A stretch of DNA of 36,552 nt from Clostridiaceae bacterium (GCA_012838795.1 DUOO01000059.1:1-36552); one strand, 5' to 3'. Positions 16,792 to 26,559 are shown, counted from the stretch's first letter. Translations and numbers: made by a program. The notes: a model not told the origin generated them from the sequence alone.

Positions 16792-19713
16792 CTAATTCAA
16801 AATTTCCGTACTCTCGAACAAGTCTTTTTCCTGATTCAGTTTTTCCGAATTGCCCAGAGTACAACGAATATTTTCGGCAAGAGCTTTGCCGATTAATTGA
16901 GCATGTTGTTTTAAATCTGTAACTTTAACGTTCAAAGCTTGTTCACGTTCCGCTTGTAATTGTTCTGCGGTAATTTCATGATCATAAAAACTTTTTGCTC
17001 TGCGACTTGCAACAGGGAATGATAAAGGTTGATCCAAGTTGGCAAAAGTACCAATCAAATAGCCTGTCAATTCGTCATCACTCAGAGTCAGGTTATTCAA
17101 ATAGTTTTCCAATTCAGCGTATACCTGATAAGTTTTACCGCATTCAGGATCACGATAGCTGGCAAGGATCAGATTACCTTGACGATCAAGCGAGATACTT
17201 GCACCGTATGCACCGCCTTTAACTCGGATTGAATTCCATAAATAATCCGTATTAAGTATTTGGCGTAAAACGTGGATGCTTCCGTCAAATTTCCAATGAG
17301 GATCGATACTGCGCAGATTATTTCCGCCGATCACGAATTGAACATCGGAAGGAATGATGAATGCTTCGTTAGCGATTTCCAAATCAAAATTCCATTCCGG
17401 ATTTGCGGCATTTTGCTCAGTCAAACCTGAAATTTTCCAATCAGGATATCGCAGTAAACTTGATCTTAACAGATCTTTAATATTCTCAAAACCTGATTTT
17501 TCTCCGGCAAAGAATAATGTGATTTGTTCTCTGATTACTAAGCGCTTGGCTAATGACGCAAATTTTTCTAACAAAGCATCAGCTTTTTGTTGCCAATTCA
17601 GCAGAAGATTTTTTAAGTTTTGATAGTATGTAATCCCACTAGTCAGGTCATCGAATTTACCGCTCGGATCCAGATAAGATTTCAGTCTTTTACGTCCTAA
17701 AGATATTCCGTCATCAGCCAAGCTTAATTGCATGCCTGAGAAGAGACCGCTTAACAGTTGATGAATTCGATTCCGATCGGCAAATTTTGTTCTTAAAAGA
17801 ATTTCTTCCAACAAATGTAAACCTTGTTCAACTTTTGCTTCAAGGAATTTAATTCTGACTTCAAGATAACGTCGTTTTTTCGAATATAAAAGATTGATTG
17901 AAATGCCACCGGTGTGTGTTAAACTGTAATTAGTTAAATCCTGATAAGAATAATTTTCCGTATCGATATTTCCCCAAATTTCAGTCAAAAGACTCAGTTC
18001 AAATAATTCGGATTGTGCTATTTTTGCCAAATCGAATTGCAAACTCAAATAAACGATTCCTTTGCTTGAGCCGAAGTAGGTTAGAAGAGGGATGCTCTCA
18101 GTATCAAACAAATTAAAATCTGACAATTCAACCATTTGATAATTATGGGTTTCTGTTAAGTCTGAACGCTTTAAGCGAGGCAAACAGGCTAATGCCTCAG
18201 GAGAATCCGGTGTGTTTTGTTTAATTAATAAATCCTGATTCATTTGAATCAACGCTTGTTTTTCAGATTGATCCAATCTATTAAATCTTCGGTTTAATTT
18301 TTTCTGCTCACGCTGCAAACTATCTGCGGCTTCTGTAGGAGAAGGTGTCAAAACAGCAGTTACTCGGTGTTGATTACCGATAATGTTCTTTTTTATCAGA
18401 TTTTTAAAATAATCTGTATCAATATTCTTTGCCAAAAATTCAAGTCTTGGTTCGAATGCCAGGGTTTCAAAGGGCTCAATTCCGTATGGCCAATTCATTA
18501 ATGCAGCGATGCCTCGCATCAGGCCTTGCGGTAAGGATTGATTATCGGCTTCTCGCAGATTGAAAGAATAAGAATTCAGAGCTGCGGCGAAAACATCCGC
18601 CTCATAATTATCCAAGACTTTAACCAATTCCTCCCATAAAGCTTGTTCAATTTCTTGCGGGGAGAGATCGGGGATGCCGATTAAGAGAATCTGCAAATTA
18701 GGATCAAATTTATTGACATCTGCATAAGCGTAAATCTCTTGTGCCAAGCCACGTGTAATAATGCTTTGTCTTAAACCGGAAGATTCCATACCGAATAATG
18801 CCAGACTGACAATCTGCATGGAATTTGCAAGCAAAAGAAATTGTTCCGCTTCAACTGCGGGAAGTACAAGTTGAATTTGCGCATAACGCAAATCATCTTC
18901 CTGAGCGGGATAAACACCCGTACGATATTTAGGTTGTTCAAGGACCGAAGTATGTTCGATAAACGGAAGATTGACGGGCTTTTGATATTTGGCAAATTTT
19001 TCATTCAAGGCTTGAAAAACCGGTTCAGGTGCCATATCGCCGTAGAGAAAAATAAAGCTGTTGCTCGGATGATAATTTTTCTCGTAAAAATCGATAAAAT
19101 CCTGATCGGTTAAATCAACTATTGCTGAGGGTTGACCACCGGAATTAAATTGATAAGTATTGTCAAAAATCGCTTTACGACAAATATGATCAAGTCTTGA
19201 ATCAGGAGCTGACATGGCACCTTTCATTTCATTAAAAACTATACCGTTATAATGTGGCTGCTCGGTTGCTGAAAATTGTTCATAACGCCAACCTTCCTGC
19301 CGCAAGATCAAAGGATCGGTTTTAATCCTCGGGGCAAAAACAGCATCCAAATAAACATCGAGAATATTGAGAAAATCCTGCTCGTTTTGGCTGGCAAACG
19401 GATACATGGTTTTATCAGCGGCGGTCATTGCATTGAGAAAAGTGTTGAGTGAACCTTTAAGCAGATTGACGAAAGGCTCTTTCAAAGGATATTTTTCCGA
19501 ACCTGATAATACCGAATGCTCTAAAATATGAGCAATTCCCGTATCATCTTCCGGCAATGTCACAAATTGAATGTTGAAAACTTTATTGTCATCATCATTC
19601 GGCAGATAGAGCAATTTAGCTCCCAATCGTTCATGCACATAGATTGCTGCTTCACAGTCTACTTCGGCAATATATTGCTCAGCAATTTTCTTGAAACCGT
19701 GAATAATGTTCAT
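16792..19713 (-). CDS. M16C family zinc metallopeptidase (presequence protease/insulinase-like)
   Basis: A 973-aa protein with the length and four-domain layout of PreP-type peptidases, which enclose and degrade unfolded peptides. The inverted zinc motif HILEH (62-66) supplies two zinc-binding His and the catalytic Glu65. VFNEMKGAMS (around 155-165) supplies the third ligand. The C-terminal half contains the expected Arg/Tyr substrate-binding region (VKGGAYGASIS). No signal peptide is visible, so it probably acts in the cytoplasm on peptide fragments. AAGGGG lies 7 bases before the ATG. It is divergent from the glycan locus; the 213-base gap at 19714-19926 holds no gene, and I could not fix a convincing promoter there for either side. 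Confidence 0.95.
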   Translation of the reverse strand: MNIIHGFKKIAEQYIAEVDCEAAIYVHERLGAKLLYLPNDDDNKVFNIQFVTLPEDDTGIAHILEHSVLSGSEKYPLKEPFVNLLKGSLNTFLNAMTAADKTMYPFASQNEQDFLNILDVYLDAVFAPRIKTDPLILRQEGWRYEQFSATEQPHYNGIVFNEMKGAMSAPDSRLDHICRKAIFDNTYQFNSGGQPSAIVDLTDQDFIDFYEKNYHPSNSFIFLYGDMAPEPVFQALNEKFAKYQKPVNLPFIEHTSVLEQPKYRTGVYPAQEDDLRYAQIQLVLPAVEAEQFLLLANSMQIVSLALFGMESSGLRQSIITRGLAQEIYAYADVNKFDPNLQILLIGIPDLSPQEIEQALWEELVKVLDNYEADVFAAALNSYSFNLREADNQSLPQGLMRGIAALMNWPYGIEPFETLAFEPRLEFLAKNIDTDYFKNLIKKNIIGNQHRVTAVLTPSPTEAADSLQREQKKLNRRFNRLDQSEKQALIQMNQDLLIKQNTPDSPEALACLPRLKRSDLTETHNYQMVELSDFNLFDTESIPLLTYFGSSKGIVYLSLQFDLAKIAQSELFELSLLTEIWGNIDTENYSYQDLTNYSLTHTGGISINLLYSKKRRYLEVRIKFLEAKVEQGLHLLEEILLRTKFADRNRIHQLLSGLFSGMQLSLADDGISLGRKRLKSYLDPSGKFDDLTSGITYYQNLKNLLLNWQQKADALLEKFASLAKRLVIREQITLFFAGEKSGFENIKDLLRSSLLRYPDWKISGLTEQNAANPEWNFDLEIANEAFIIPSDVQFVIGGNNLRSIDPHWKFDGSIHVLRQILNTDYLWNSIRVKGGAYGASISLDRQGNLILASYRDPECGKTYQVYAELENYLNNLTLSDDELTGYLIGTFANLDQPLSFPVASRRAKSFYDHEITAEQLQAEREQALNVKVTDLKQHAQLIGKALAENIRCTLGNSEKLNQEKDLFESTEILN

Positions 19714-19926
19714 TATTTTTCCCCTTATAACAAATTAAATTTAAAATAATTTTAAATTCAGAATTATTCATTCGTTTTTAATAGTTTTAAACAACCAGCT
19801 TGATTATAAACTAAATTCTTGGTTAATATGTAATGCACGAAATGACTTTTTTATATTCTTGAGATATTTATGATAATATAAAACATAAATTTCAATAGAT
19901 GTATAATCAGAAAGTGGGCTGTATAG

Positions 19927-21843
19927 TTGAAAACAGAGTATACAACAACAAATTATAGTGAAACAACTCCGAAGAAGAAATATAAATATAAATCAGTATG
20001 GTACTTATTAGTTTTATTTCTTTTTGCTTATCCGTTAGTTTCTTCGTTTTTTGGCTTAGATTTAAATGATACCGGTTTTTATATGTTTAATTATGAAAAT
20101 CTGTTTACTTCTCCGGAAACTGTAACTTTTTCTACGTTTTTCAGCAATCTGATTGGGCATGTTTGGTTAAAAATATTTGGCTTTTTAGGCTTATGGGCAA
20201 TGAATCTCTTGGAAGTATTACTTGAATATGCAATTTGCATTGTTGTGTACAGGACATTTCGAGATCTTTGGGGTGAGATTCCTACTTTAATCGGTCTGGT
20301 TATCGCAAGCTTATGCATGGGTACCTATGTCAATATTTTTAATTTTCATCAATTTCACGTTTTGCTTTTAATCCTGATTTCATGTTCTTTGTACACGGCA
20401 TTGAAAATAGATAAACATATTTATTCTTTTCTTGCAGGTATTTGTTTTGCAATGGACGTATTTGCCCGAATGCCCAGTATAACAGGGATTGTATTCTTGC
20501 TGATTTATCTTATTCCTTGGCTACAAGGATATCTGAATGGAAATAGTGTACTTAAGCACATTAAGTATTTTATTGTCGGAACAATTGCAAGCACGACGAT
20601 TTTTATTATCTTTTTACTTTTTTCAGGTTTATCGCCGTATTTTGTAAACAACATTTTTACACTTAAGCAAATTGCGAGAGCAGGAACAGGCGGTTATAGT
20701 TTTAAAACTTTGTTTAAAAATATTATCACAGGTAATATTGATGCTGTTTTGACCGGCATAGTATTTTTTGCCGGAGTAGGCTTATTGATTCTAGGATTGT
20801 TTTTTGCTCTGAGAAAACGTGATAATCGCAAGACTTTAATTATAGATGCCACAGCCTTTTTACTTAGTGTTTTAATAGGTATTCTGATTATTAGACGCTC
20901 CTATGGTCTAACTCCTGTAAAAAACTGGGCACAGATGTCAACCGGTCCAATTTTTACAGCCGGGATTACATATATACTTGGTATTATATATTTGGTTTAT
21001 TTTGTACATCGCAAATCCGTAACAGTTAATAACAATCATGTGATTGCAGGTATTTTAGCATTTTATATTCCTATTTTAACAATTGCCGGTTCTAATATGG
21101 GCTTTAAGCATGCCAAATTGGCAATGTGGCTATTGGCACCTTTATCGGTATATATGTTCAAACTATTACTCGATAAGCTAAAGAATTATATTAATACAAA
21201 GGAAGCAAAAGAAAAATTTGTTAATAAAACAAATAAAATAGTTGTGCCTTTAATACTTATTGCTTTTATTGTATCTTTTGCTTCTAAGTTCTTACCGTTT
21301 GTTTATCATACGAATAATTTTGATAGTGAAGATCGTCTCAAGGTGACTCATACGGTTAATCATCCGAAACTGAGATTTATTCATACTACTGAGCGACAAG
21401 CCAATGCGATGCAAGGTGTATTAGACCATATGGCAGATTATCCTGATGCAGAATTAATGATCTTTGGGACATCTATTCTATATTACTACTTGACCGGCCG
21501 CGATTCGTATATTCAGCCAAGATTAACTCGTTCAACATATAGATTAAAAGAGATAAAAAAAGATATTAATAAATGCATGAATGAGCATAAAGAATTGCCG
21601 ATTTTTCTATATAGCAGAATAGTTGATGGTTACGGTTATGAAGAAGAAAAATATAATAAATTAATAGTACAGGTACAAAAAAGCAGATATTCCGGGAAAA
21701 AAGAATTCTTCATGAATTTTTTGCAAGATAATAATTATGGTGTTGCTTATTATAACGAATATTATATGATTGCAGTTCCACCTCATCTCAATGTAGATAT
21801 TGACCGAAATGTCAGCTTTTCATACTTAATGACCGGTAAATAA
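19927..21843 (+). CDS. Large polytopic membrane protein, possible GT-C glycosyltransferase
   Basis: The 638-aa protein has a short basic N-terminal tail, about 11-12 membrane segments (roughly 25-455) and a soluble C-terminal domain (about 456-638). After the first helix an outside loop reads GLDLNDTGFYMFNYENL (43-59); an acidic residue there is where GT-C enzymes place their catalytic Asp. That makes transfer of a lipid-linked sugar outside the membrane plausible, but the family was not identified. A glycan polymerase or ligase is an alternative. The start is TTG with only a weak AAAGTGGG upstream; no ATG is available. It opens the glycan locus and is followed by the first copy of the duplicated promoter. 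Confidence 0.7.
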   Translation: MKTEYTTTNYSETTPKKKYKYKSVWYLLVLFLFAYPLVSSFFGLDLNDTGFYMFNYENLFTSPETVTFSTFFSNLIGHVWLKIFGFLGLWAMNLLEVLLEYAICIVVYRTFRDLWGEIPTLIGLVIASLCMGTYVNIFNFHQFHVLLLILISCSLYTALKIDKHIYSFLAGICFAMDVFARMPSITGIVFLLIYLIPWLQGYLNGNSVLKHIKYFIVGTIASTTIFIIFLLFSGLSPYFVNNIFTLKQIARAGTGGYSFKTLFKNIITGNIDAVLTGIVFFAGVGLLILGLFFALRKRDNRKTLIIDATAFLLSVLIGILIIRRSYGLTPVKNWAQMSTGPIFTAGITYILGIIYLVYFVHRKSVTVNNNHVIAGILAFYIPILTIAGSNMGFKHAKLAMWLLAPLSVYMFKLLLDKLKNYINTKEAKEKFVNKTNKIVVPLILIAFIVSFASKFLPFVYHTNNFDSEDRLKVTHTVNHPKLRFIHTTERQANAMQGVLDHMADYPDAELMIFGTSILYYYLTGRDSYIQPRLTRSTYRLKEIKKDINKCMNEHKELPIFLYSRIVDGYGYEEEKYNKLIVQVQKSRYSGKKEFFMNFLQDNNYGVAYYNEYYMIAVPPHLNVDIDRNVSFSYLMTGK

Positions 21844-21898
21844 GGTATTAATTAAAGCATAGTTTGACAATCAAATATCTTTGATAATGCAATTTCCG

Positions 21899-21945
21899 AT
21901 AATTTGAAATCTATAATTCTTTTATGTATACTCAATAAAATAGAA
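21899..21945 (+). repeat. Direct repeat copy 1 (47 bp) carrying a sigma-A promoter
   Basis: Identical over all 47 bases to 26551-26597. Weaker similarity extends on both sides, to about 21885 on the left and to GATGTAAGGATG near 22006 on the right. Inside lies TTGAAA (21904-21909), a 17-base spacer and TATACT (21927-21932), a good promoter driving the glycosyltransferase at 22041 through a leader of about 100 nt. Confidence 0.9.
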
Positions 21946-22040
21946 GCAAATAAATATTTATTACTTTATTAATATTTAATTAACAATAAATTGTGATGTA
22001 AGGATGAGCTGCTTTAGGGTCATTATTACGAAGGTTAGAA

Positions 22041-22985
22041 ATGTATTCAATAATTATTCCTTGTTATAATTCTTCGAAAACCATTGAAAATGTGGTGGAA
22101 AGTACAATTATAGAACTAAAAAAGCTAAACATTAATTCTTTTGAATTTATTCTTGTAAATGATGATTCTCCTGATTGCGGAGAAACATTGTCAGCTTTAA
22201 AAACCTTGAATCAAAAGTATTCAAATGTAGAAGTTATAGACTTAATGAAAAATAGTGGGCAGCACATGGCAACATTTGTAGGTATGCAATATGCAGAGGG
22301 AGATTATATTATTAGTATGGATGATGATATGCAAACGAATCCTTCTGAGATAAAGTTTTTAATTGAAGAATTGGAAAAGGGATATGATATTGTATACGGA
22401 TTTTATAAAAATAAAAAACATAGTATTATTAGAAATATATTTAGTTTTTTTAGTTCTTTATCTACTAGAATATTGATAAAAAGACCACGAAAGATCCGAA
22501 CTTCAAGTTTTTGGATAGCAAGAAAAAAAATAGTTGAATTAGCTCTTGATTCAGTAAATACATCGATTTTTCTACCTGCTCAATTTATGCAAGTAACTAA
22601 CAGAATATCATGTGTGCCAATTAAGCATTTTGACAGAAAAATTGGAGAATCAAATTATACATTCAAAAAACTTTTATTCCAATGGTCTTGTTTGCTTAGT
22701 TACTCAACTGTACTTTTACGCATTTCCTTTGGAATAGGACTATTTCTTTTACTTTTAAGTGCAGTGTTTTTTGTTATTTGTTTTTTGAAATTGTTGAAAT
22801 ATCAGTTTTTACATTTGTTTAGTTTTTGGATGTGGTTAACTCTACTGCTTTTTGCTCTAGTTTTTATAATCATGGGAATTCTTGGAGATTATATTGGAAG
22901 AATTTCTAATAATATTACTAAGAAGCGACAAATTTCTCCAAGGGCTATATACAATAAGAGAAGTAATTCACAAAACTTGAAATGA
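22041..22985 (+). CDS. Family 2 glycosyltransferase with C-terminal membrane anchor (DPM1/GtrB-like)
   Basis: A 314-aa inverting GT-A enzyme. IIIPCYN at the N terminus, VNDDSPD (39-45) and MDDDMQTNP (94-102, the DxD metal site for the nucleotide sugar) define the family. Two hydrophobic helices (about 225-250 and 263-285) anchor the C terminus. Members of this architecture usually move a sugar from a nucleotide to undecaprenyl phosphate, making the lipid-linked donor used by GT-C enzymes, which fits the membrane proteins beside it. GAAGG lies 6 bases before the ATG. It is markedly AT-richer than the rml genes and uses CCA/CCT rather than CCG for proline, suggesting a different origin. Confidence 0.88.
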   Translation: MYSIIIPCYNSSKTIENVVESTIIELKKLNINSFEFILVNDDSPDCGETLSALKTLNQKYSNVEVIDLMKNSGQHMATFVGMQYAEGDYIISMDDDMQTNPSEIKFLIEELEKGYDIVYGFYKNKKHSIIRNIFSFFSSLSTRILIKRPRKIRTSSFWIARKKIVELALDSVNTSIFLPAQFMQVTNRISCVPIKHFDRKIGESNYTFKKLLFQWSCLLSYSTVLLRISFGIGLFLLLLSAVFFVICFLKLLKYQFLHLFSFWMWLTLLLFALVFIIMGILGDYIGRISNNITKKRQISPRAIYNKRSNSQNLK

Positions 22986-23010
22986 AGATGTAATCTAAAC
23001 TACAAATATT

Positions 23011-23031
23011 AACAAAAACAGTTTGTTTTTT
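23011..23031 (+). terminator. Weak candidate terminator after the family 2 glycosyltransferase
   Basis: AACAAA (23011-23016) can pair with TTTGTT (23022-23027) across a short loop, followed by four T. The stem is all A/T except one pair, so termination would be inefficient. A TATAAT at about 23125 could restart transcription before the ATP-grasp gene. Confidence 0.3.
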
Positions 23032-23141
23032 GATAACGTCTTAAAGATTGTTTTATGAGAATTTATTTTTTGGTTTGCATATTATTAATTCTAAGTTCAA
23101 TAATAAGAAGTTAACAGAACATACTATAATGTAGGGAGATT

Positions 23142-24323
23142 ATGATAATGAAGAAATTAATGATTCTTGGTGCTGGCGTATACCAGGTTCCTTTGATTAA
23201 AACAGCAAAAAAAATGGGATTATATACTATTGTTGTTAGTATTCCTGGCAAATATCCAGGTTTTGCTTATGCAGATAAAAATGTATATGAAGATACAAAA
23301 GATTTTGAAAAAGTTTTGGAAGTCGCGAAAAGAGAAAACATTGATGGAATAGTTACTGCTGGTACAGATGTTGCTGTAGTAACAATTGGTAAAGCATGCG
23401 ATAATCTTGGATTAAAAGGTTTATCATATGAAGCTTCTCAAATTGCAACTGATAAAAATCTGATGAAAAAGCAATATGAAAAACATGGTGTAAGGAGTGC
23501 AAAATACAGACAAATTTCTTTGACATCATCTGATATTTTTAGCGAACTTGAAGAGTTAGATTATCCTCTTATTTTTAAGGCTGTTGATTCATCTGGTAGT
23601 CGAGGAATTGTAAAAATTGAAAATAGCAGTGAAATTAATGAAGCTGTTGAAATTGTGAAAAATGTTACTAAAAGAGATTACTTTATTGTCGAAGAATTTT
23701 TGACTGGCGAAGAGTTTGGAGCACAAGCTTTTGTTTTAGATGGTAAGATTGAATTTATTCTACCGCATGGAGATTATGTATTTCAAGGTGCAACAGGGGT
23801 CCCAATTGGTCATTGGCTTCCATATGAAATTTCTGATTCAACATTAAAAGATACTTATAGACAATTGCAAAAATCAATAGAAGCTATGAAATTAAATAAT
23901 TGTGCAATAAATGCGGATTTTATGCTTTGTGAAGATGGCGTCTATGTACTTGAGGTTGGAGGGCGTTCAGGTGCTACTTGCCTGGCAGAGATGGTTTCAA
24001 TTTATTATAATTACAATTATTATGAGAAAATAATTCAGGTATCTTTAGGAGAATCACCACAGATGACAAGTGAGAATTCCATACCAAGTGCAGCAATGCT
24101 ACTCTCAAGTGATGTTTCTGGGGTAATAAAAAATCAAGGAATAAAAGAAAAGGATGATCGAATTATCGAACTACAATTTGATTATAAGATAGGTGATAAA
24201 GTCAATGCTTTTCATGTGGGGACTGATAGAATCGGACATGTAATAGTATCAGGAGAAACTTGTGAAATTGCTAAGAAAAATTTAAAAGATATATTAGAAA
24301 TGATTAAATTTGATATTGAATGA
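23142..24323 (+). CDS. ATP-grasp domain ligase
   Basis: A 393-aa protein with an N-terminal Rossmann-like domain (LGAGVYQVPL, 9-18), a central ATP-grasp fold (about 105-300) and a C-terminal lid-type domain. ATP/Mg residues can be seen: Lys146 and the Gly-rich loop SSGSRG (150-155), the hinge VEEF (183-186) and the metal-binding EVGGRSGA (271-278). The family joins a carboxylate to an amine or other nucleophile through an acyl phosphate. In a glycan locus with a 4-aminosugar pathway it could aminoacylate the sugar, but the substrates are unproven. GGAG lies only three bases before the first ATG and nine before the ATG at 23148, so the protein may begin two residues later. It overlaps the next gene by 4 bases (ATGA). 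Confidence 0.85.
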   Translation: MIMKKLMILGAGVYQVPLIKTAKKMGLYTIVVSIPGKYPGFAYADKNVYEDTKDFEKVLEVAKRENIDGIVTAGTDVAVVTIGKACDNLGLKGLSYEASQIATDKNLMKKQYEKHGVRSAKYRQISLTSSDIFSELEELDYPLIFKAVDSSGSRGIVKIENSSEINEAVEIVKNVTKRDYFIVEEFLTGEEFGAQAFVLDGKIEFILPHGDYVFQGATGVPIGHWLPYEISDSTLKDTYRQLQKSIEAMKLNNCAINADFMLCEDGVYVLEVGGRSGATCLAEMVSIYYNYNYYEKIIQVSLGESPQMTSENSIPSAAMLLSSDVSGVIKNQGIKEKDDRIIELQFDYKIGDKVNAFHVGTDRIGHVIVSGETCEIAKKNLKDILEMIKFDIE

Positions 24324-26368
24324 AAAAGAGCTTCGAAGTAAAATTTGATAAAATCATTAATAGTCCACTTTTTGTGGCATTTTTAATTAATATATTTGTT
24401 TTCTCATTGTCTTTGCTTTTCAATGAAACTTTTAACGAAACTAATGATGATACAGGGATGTCTGCCCTAGTAGCTAACGCATACGGAAATAGTTCAGATA
24501 GATTAGTTTTTTCTAATGTTATCTACGCAAAAATTCTTGGATTTTTTTATAGACTGTCCGGAACTATTAATTGGTATACAATTTTTCAACTTGCTCTTGC
24601 TTTTGTTTCGTTTACTGTTATCGGTTATATATTTATTCATAAATTACCTAAAAAGACGGGAATTTTATTTTTTGTATTATTGTTGATTATGTATTATCAA
24701 GAGTTTTATTTGATTAATCAGTTTACTAGGGTTTCTACAATATGTACTTTAAGCGGTTCACTAGTGCTTGTTTATGCTTTGAACGAAGACATGAAAAAAA
24801 GATATATTGGTTTGGCGATTATATTAATTATGTTAGGATTTATGATAAGATATCGAAGTGCGTTGCCGGTACTGGTATTTGCATGCTTTAATAGTTTTTT
24901 TTATATCGTTATTCAATTGAAAAATAATAAAATAAAGGAGACTCTTCAACAAATTAAAAAATATATTATTACTTATGCTCTTTTATTTGTTTTATTATTT
25001 TCGTTATTTATAATTGATAAAAATTTTTATTCTTCAAATACTGAATGGAACAATTATACCAATCATAACAAGGTCAGGGCACAACTATTAGATTATGGAT
25101 GGCCTAACCCATGGCCCCAATATGATGATTATAAAGATTCTTATGAGAAGATGGGTATTTCTTCCAATGATAGTCGATTATATGCACAGGGTATTTTGAA
25201 TGATCGTGATGTATTACCAGATAGTAAATTAGAAGAGATTTTGTCTTTTAAAAAATCAGTAACTGGGTTTAAATTTGATGCTAAACATTTCTTACATAGT
25301 TTTTATACAAATATTGTAAAAAACCGACATTTGCAAATTGCCTTAATAATTAATATTTTATTTCTTTTTGCTTATGGAATAAAAAACAAATATTTAATAA
25401 TGGTAATAGGCTTTAACTTTATTTTTCTGTTAATTTTCTTATATTTTTATTATCTAAATAGGATTGTTCCACGTGCTCTGACTCCAATGATTTTGGTATT
25501 AACCACTTTTATACTTTTTTCCTTTGATAAATCAATAAATGTAGTCCGAACAAAAGCTTCAAATATTTTAGTAGTAGTTTTGTTTATGTATGTCTGTATA
25601 TCTGCTTATGTCGGCTTCCCGACATATTTAAAACTTAAACAAGATCGATTGCAGGTGACAGAATTATATGATTATTTAGATAATAACAAACAAGATGTCT
25701 TCTTAGCCAGTAGAGATGTTTTCCGTTGGAATTATAAGTTTTTTAATTCATTAAAAGTTCTTCCTGATTCCATTTACATCAATCAGATTAACATAGGAGG
25801 CTGGCTTTCAAGATGTCCTGTTGATGATAGCATAAAGAAGAACAATAATATACAAAACGAGTTTGAGGCTTTAGTAAACAAAGAAAATGTATATCTATAC
25901 ACAAAGAATTATGAACATTATTATGAGACATATCTGAAAGAACACTACTATGAAGATATTAGTATGTCTGTTATAGAAGTTTTTGATGACTGGGTTAAAC
26001 TTGTTAAATTTACTAGGAATATGAAAGTTGATGAACTTATGGAGTGTTCCAATGCACAAATAAATAAAGTTGTTCCTAATCCGTTATTTAAAGATTATCT
26101 TGATTTTTTAATATCAGTAGATTCAAATGAGATTATGGATGGTTCTTCTTACTATTTAGAAGTTTTTAATCTAATGACAAAAGAAAAGAAAACTTATTGT
26201 CTATCGTTACTTAAAAAATCCCCAGTACAAGATGGTTATAAACTAGATTTAAAAGTTAGCATACCGCTAAAAGATTTTCCTGAATATGATCCGGACAACA
26301 ATAATATTTACGTTTTTAAGTTATTAGTAAAAAACAATGATAAAGTTTTTGCTTGTGATATTAATTAA
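24320..26368 (+). CDS. Large polytopic membrane protein, possible GT-C glycosyltransferase or polymerase
   Basis: A 682-aa protein with about 11-12 membrane segments (roughly 15-430) and a C-terminal soluble domain of about 250 residues. After the first helix the loop FNETFNETNDDTGMSALVA (34-52) contains a DDTG motif comparable to NDTG in the protein at 19927. Acidic residues at this place are the catalytic site of GT-C enzymes, so both may be related lipid-linked-sugar transferases. I cannot name the family. The start overlaps the ATP-grasp stop, so the two are translationally coupled. Composition is strongly AT-rich. It is the last gene of the block flanked by the 47-bp direct repeats. Confidence 0.7.
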   Translation: MKKSFEVKFDKIINSPLFVAFLINIFVFSLSLLFNETFNETNDDTGMSALVANAYGNSSDRLVFSNVIYAKILGFFYRLSGTINWYTIFQLALAFVSFTVIGYIFIHKLPKKTGILFFVLLLIMYYQEFYLINQFTRVSTICTLSGSLVLVYALNEDMKKRYIGLAIILIMLGFMIRYRSALPVLVFACFNSFFYIVIQLKNNKIKETLQQIKKYIITYALLFVLLFSLFIIDKNFYSSNTEWNNYTNHNKVRAQLLDYGWPNPWPQYDDYKDSYEKMGISSNDSRLYAQGILNDRDVLPDSKLEEILSFKKSVTGFKFDAKHFLHSFYTNIVKNRHLQIALIINILFLFAYGIKNKYLIMVIGFNFIFLLIFLYFYYLNRIVPRALTPMILVLTTFILFSFDKSINVVRTKASNILVVVLFMYVCISAYVGFPTYLKLKQDRLQVTELYDYLDNNKQDVFLASRDVFRWNYKFFNSLKVLPDSIYINQINIGGWLSRCPVDDSIKKNNNIQNEFEALVNKENVYLYTKNYEHYYETYLKEHYYEDISMSVIEVFDDWVKLVKFTRNMKVDELMECSNAQINKVVPNPLFKDYLDFLISVDSNEIMDGSSYYLEVFNLMTKEKKTYCLSLLKKSPVQDGYKLDLKVSIPLKDFPEYDPDNNNIYVFKLLVKNNDKVFACDIN

Positions 26369-26403
26369 CATTGATGATGTTGCAATCTCTATTCTAGAGA
26401 TGA

Positions 26404-26559
26404 TCTATAATTGATAACTATTCATTTTTAGACGTCTTAAGACATCTAGTTTTGGATAAGTCTAACCGGATTGAGCTTCAGTGGCTAGACGACGATAGAT
26501 TTGACACTTATGAAGGAAAAACCACTGGACTTCTGAGAACACGATTTTCAATAATTTGA
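26404..26559 (+). pseudogene. Possible gene remnant (3' end) ending inside the duplicated promoter
   Basis: A 51-codon open stretch with no credible start runs to a TGA at 26557-26559. The encoded tail includes RIELQWLDDDRFDTYEGK and looks protein-like, with a more balanced base composition than the AT-rich gene before it. I do not recognise the family. Its last codons lie in the 47-bp direct repeat. A 20-bp palindrome with one mismatched pair (26429-26448) lies inside. It may be the surviving end of a gene displaced when the cassette entered, or non-coding DNA that is open by chance. Confidence 0.35.

Noticed and set aside
22004-22069. Short leader peptide frame starting at the ATG of GATGTAAGGATG
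   Set aside because: The AGG lies directly against the ATG with no spacing, so initiation there is unlikely; the similar nine-codon frame before rmlA is mentioned but not annotated.
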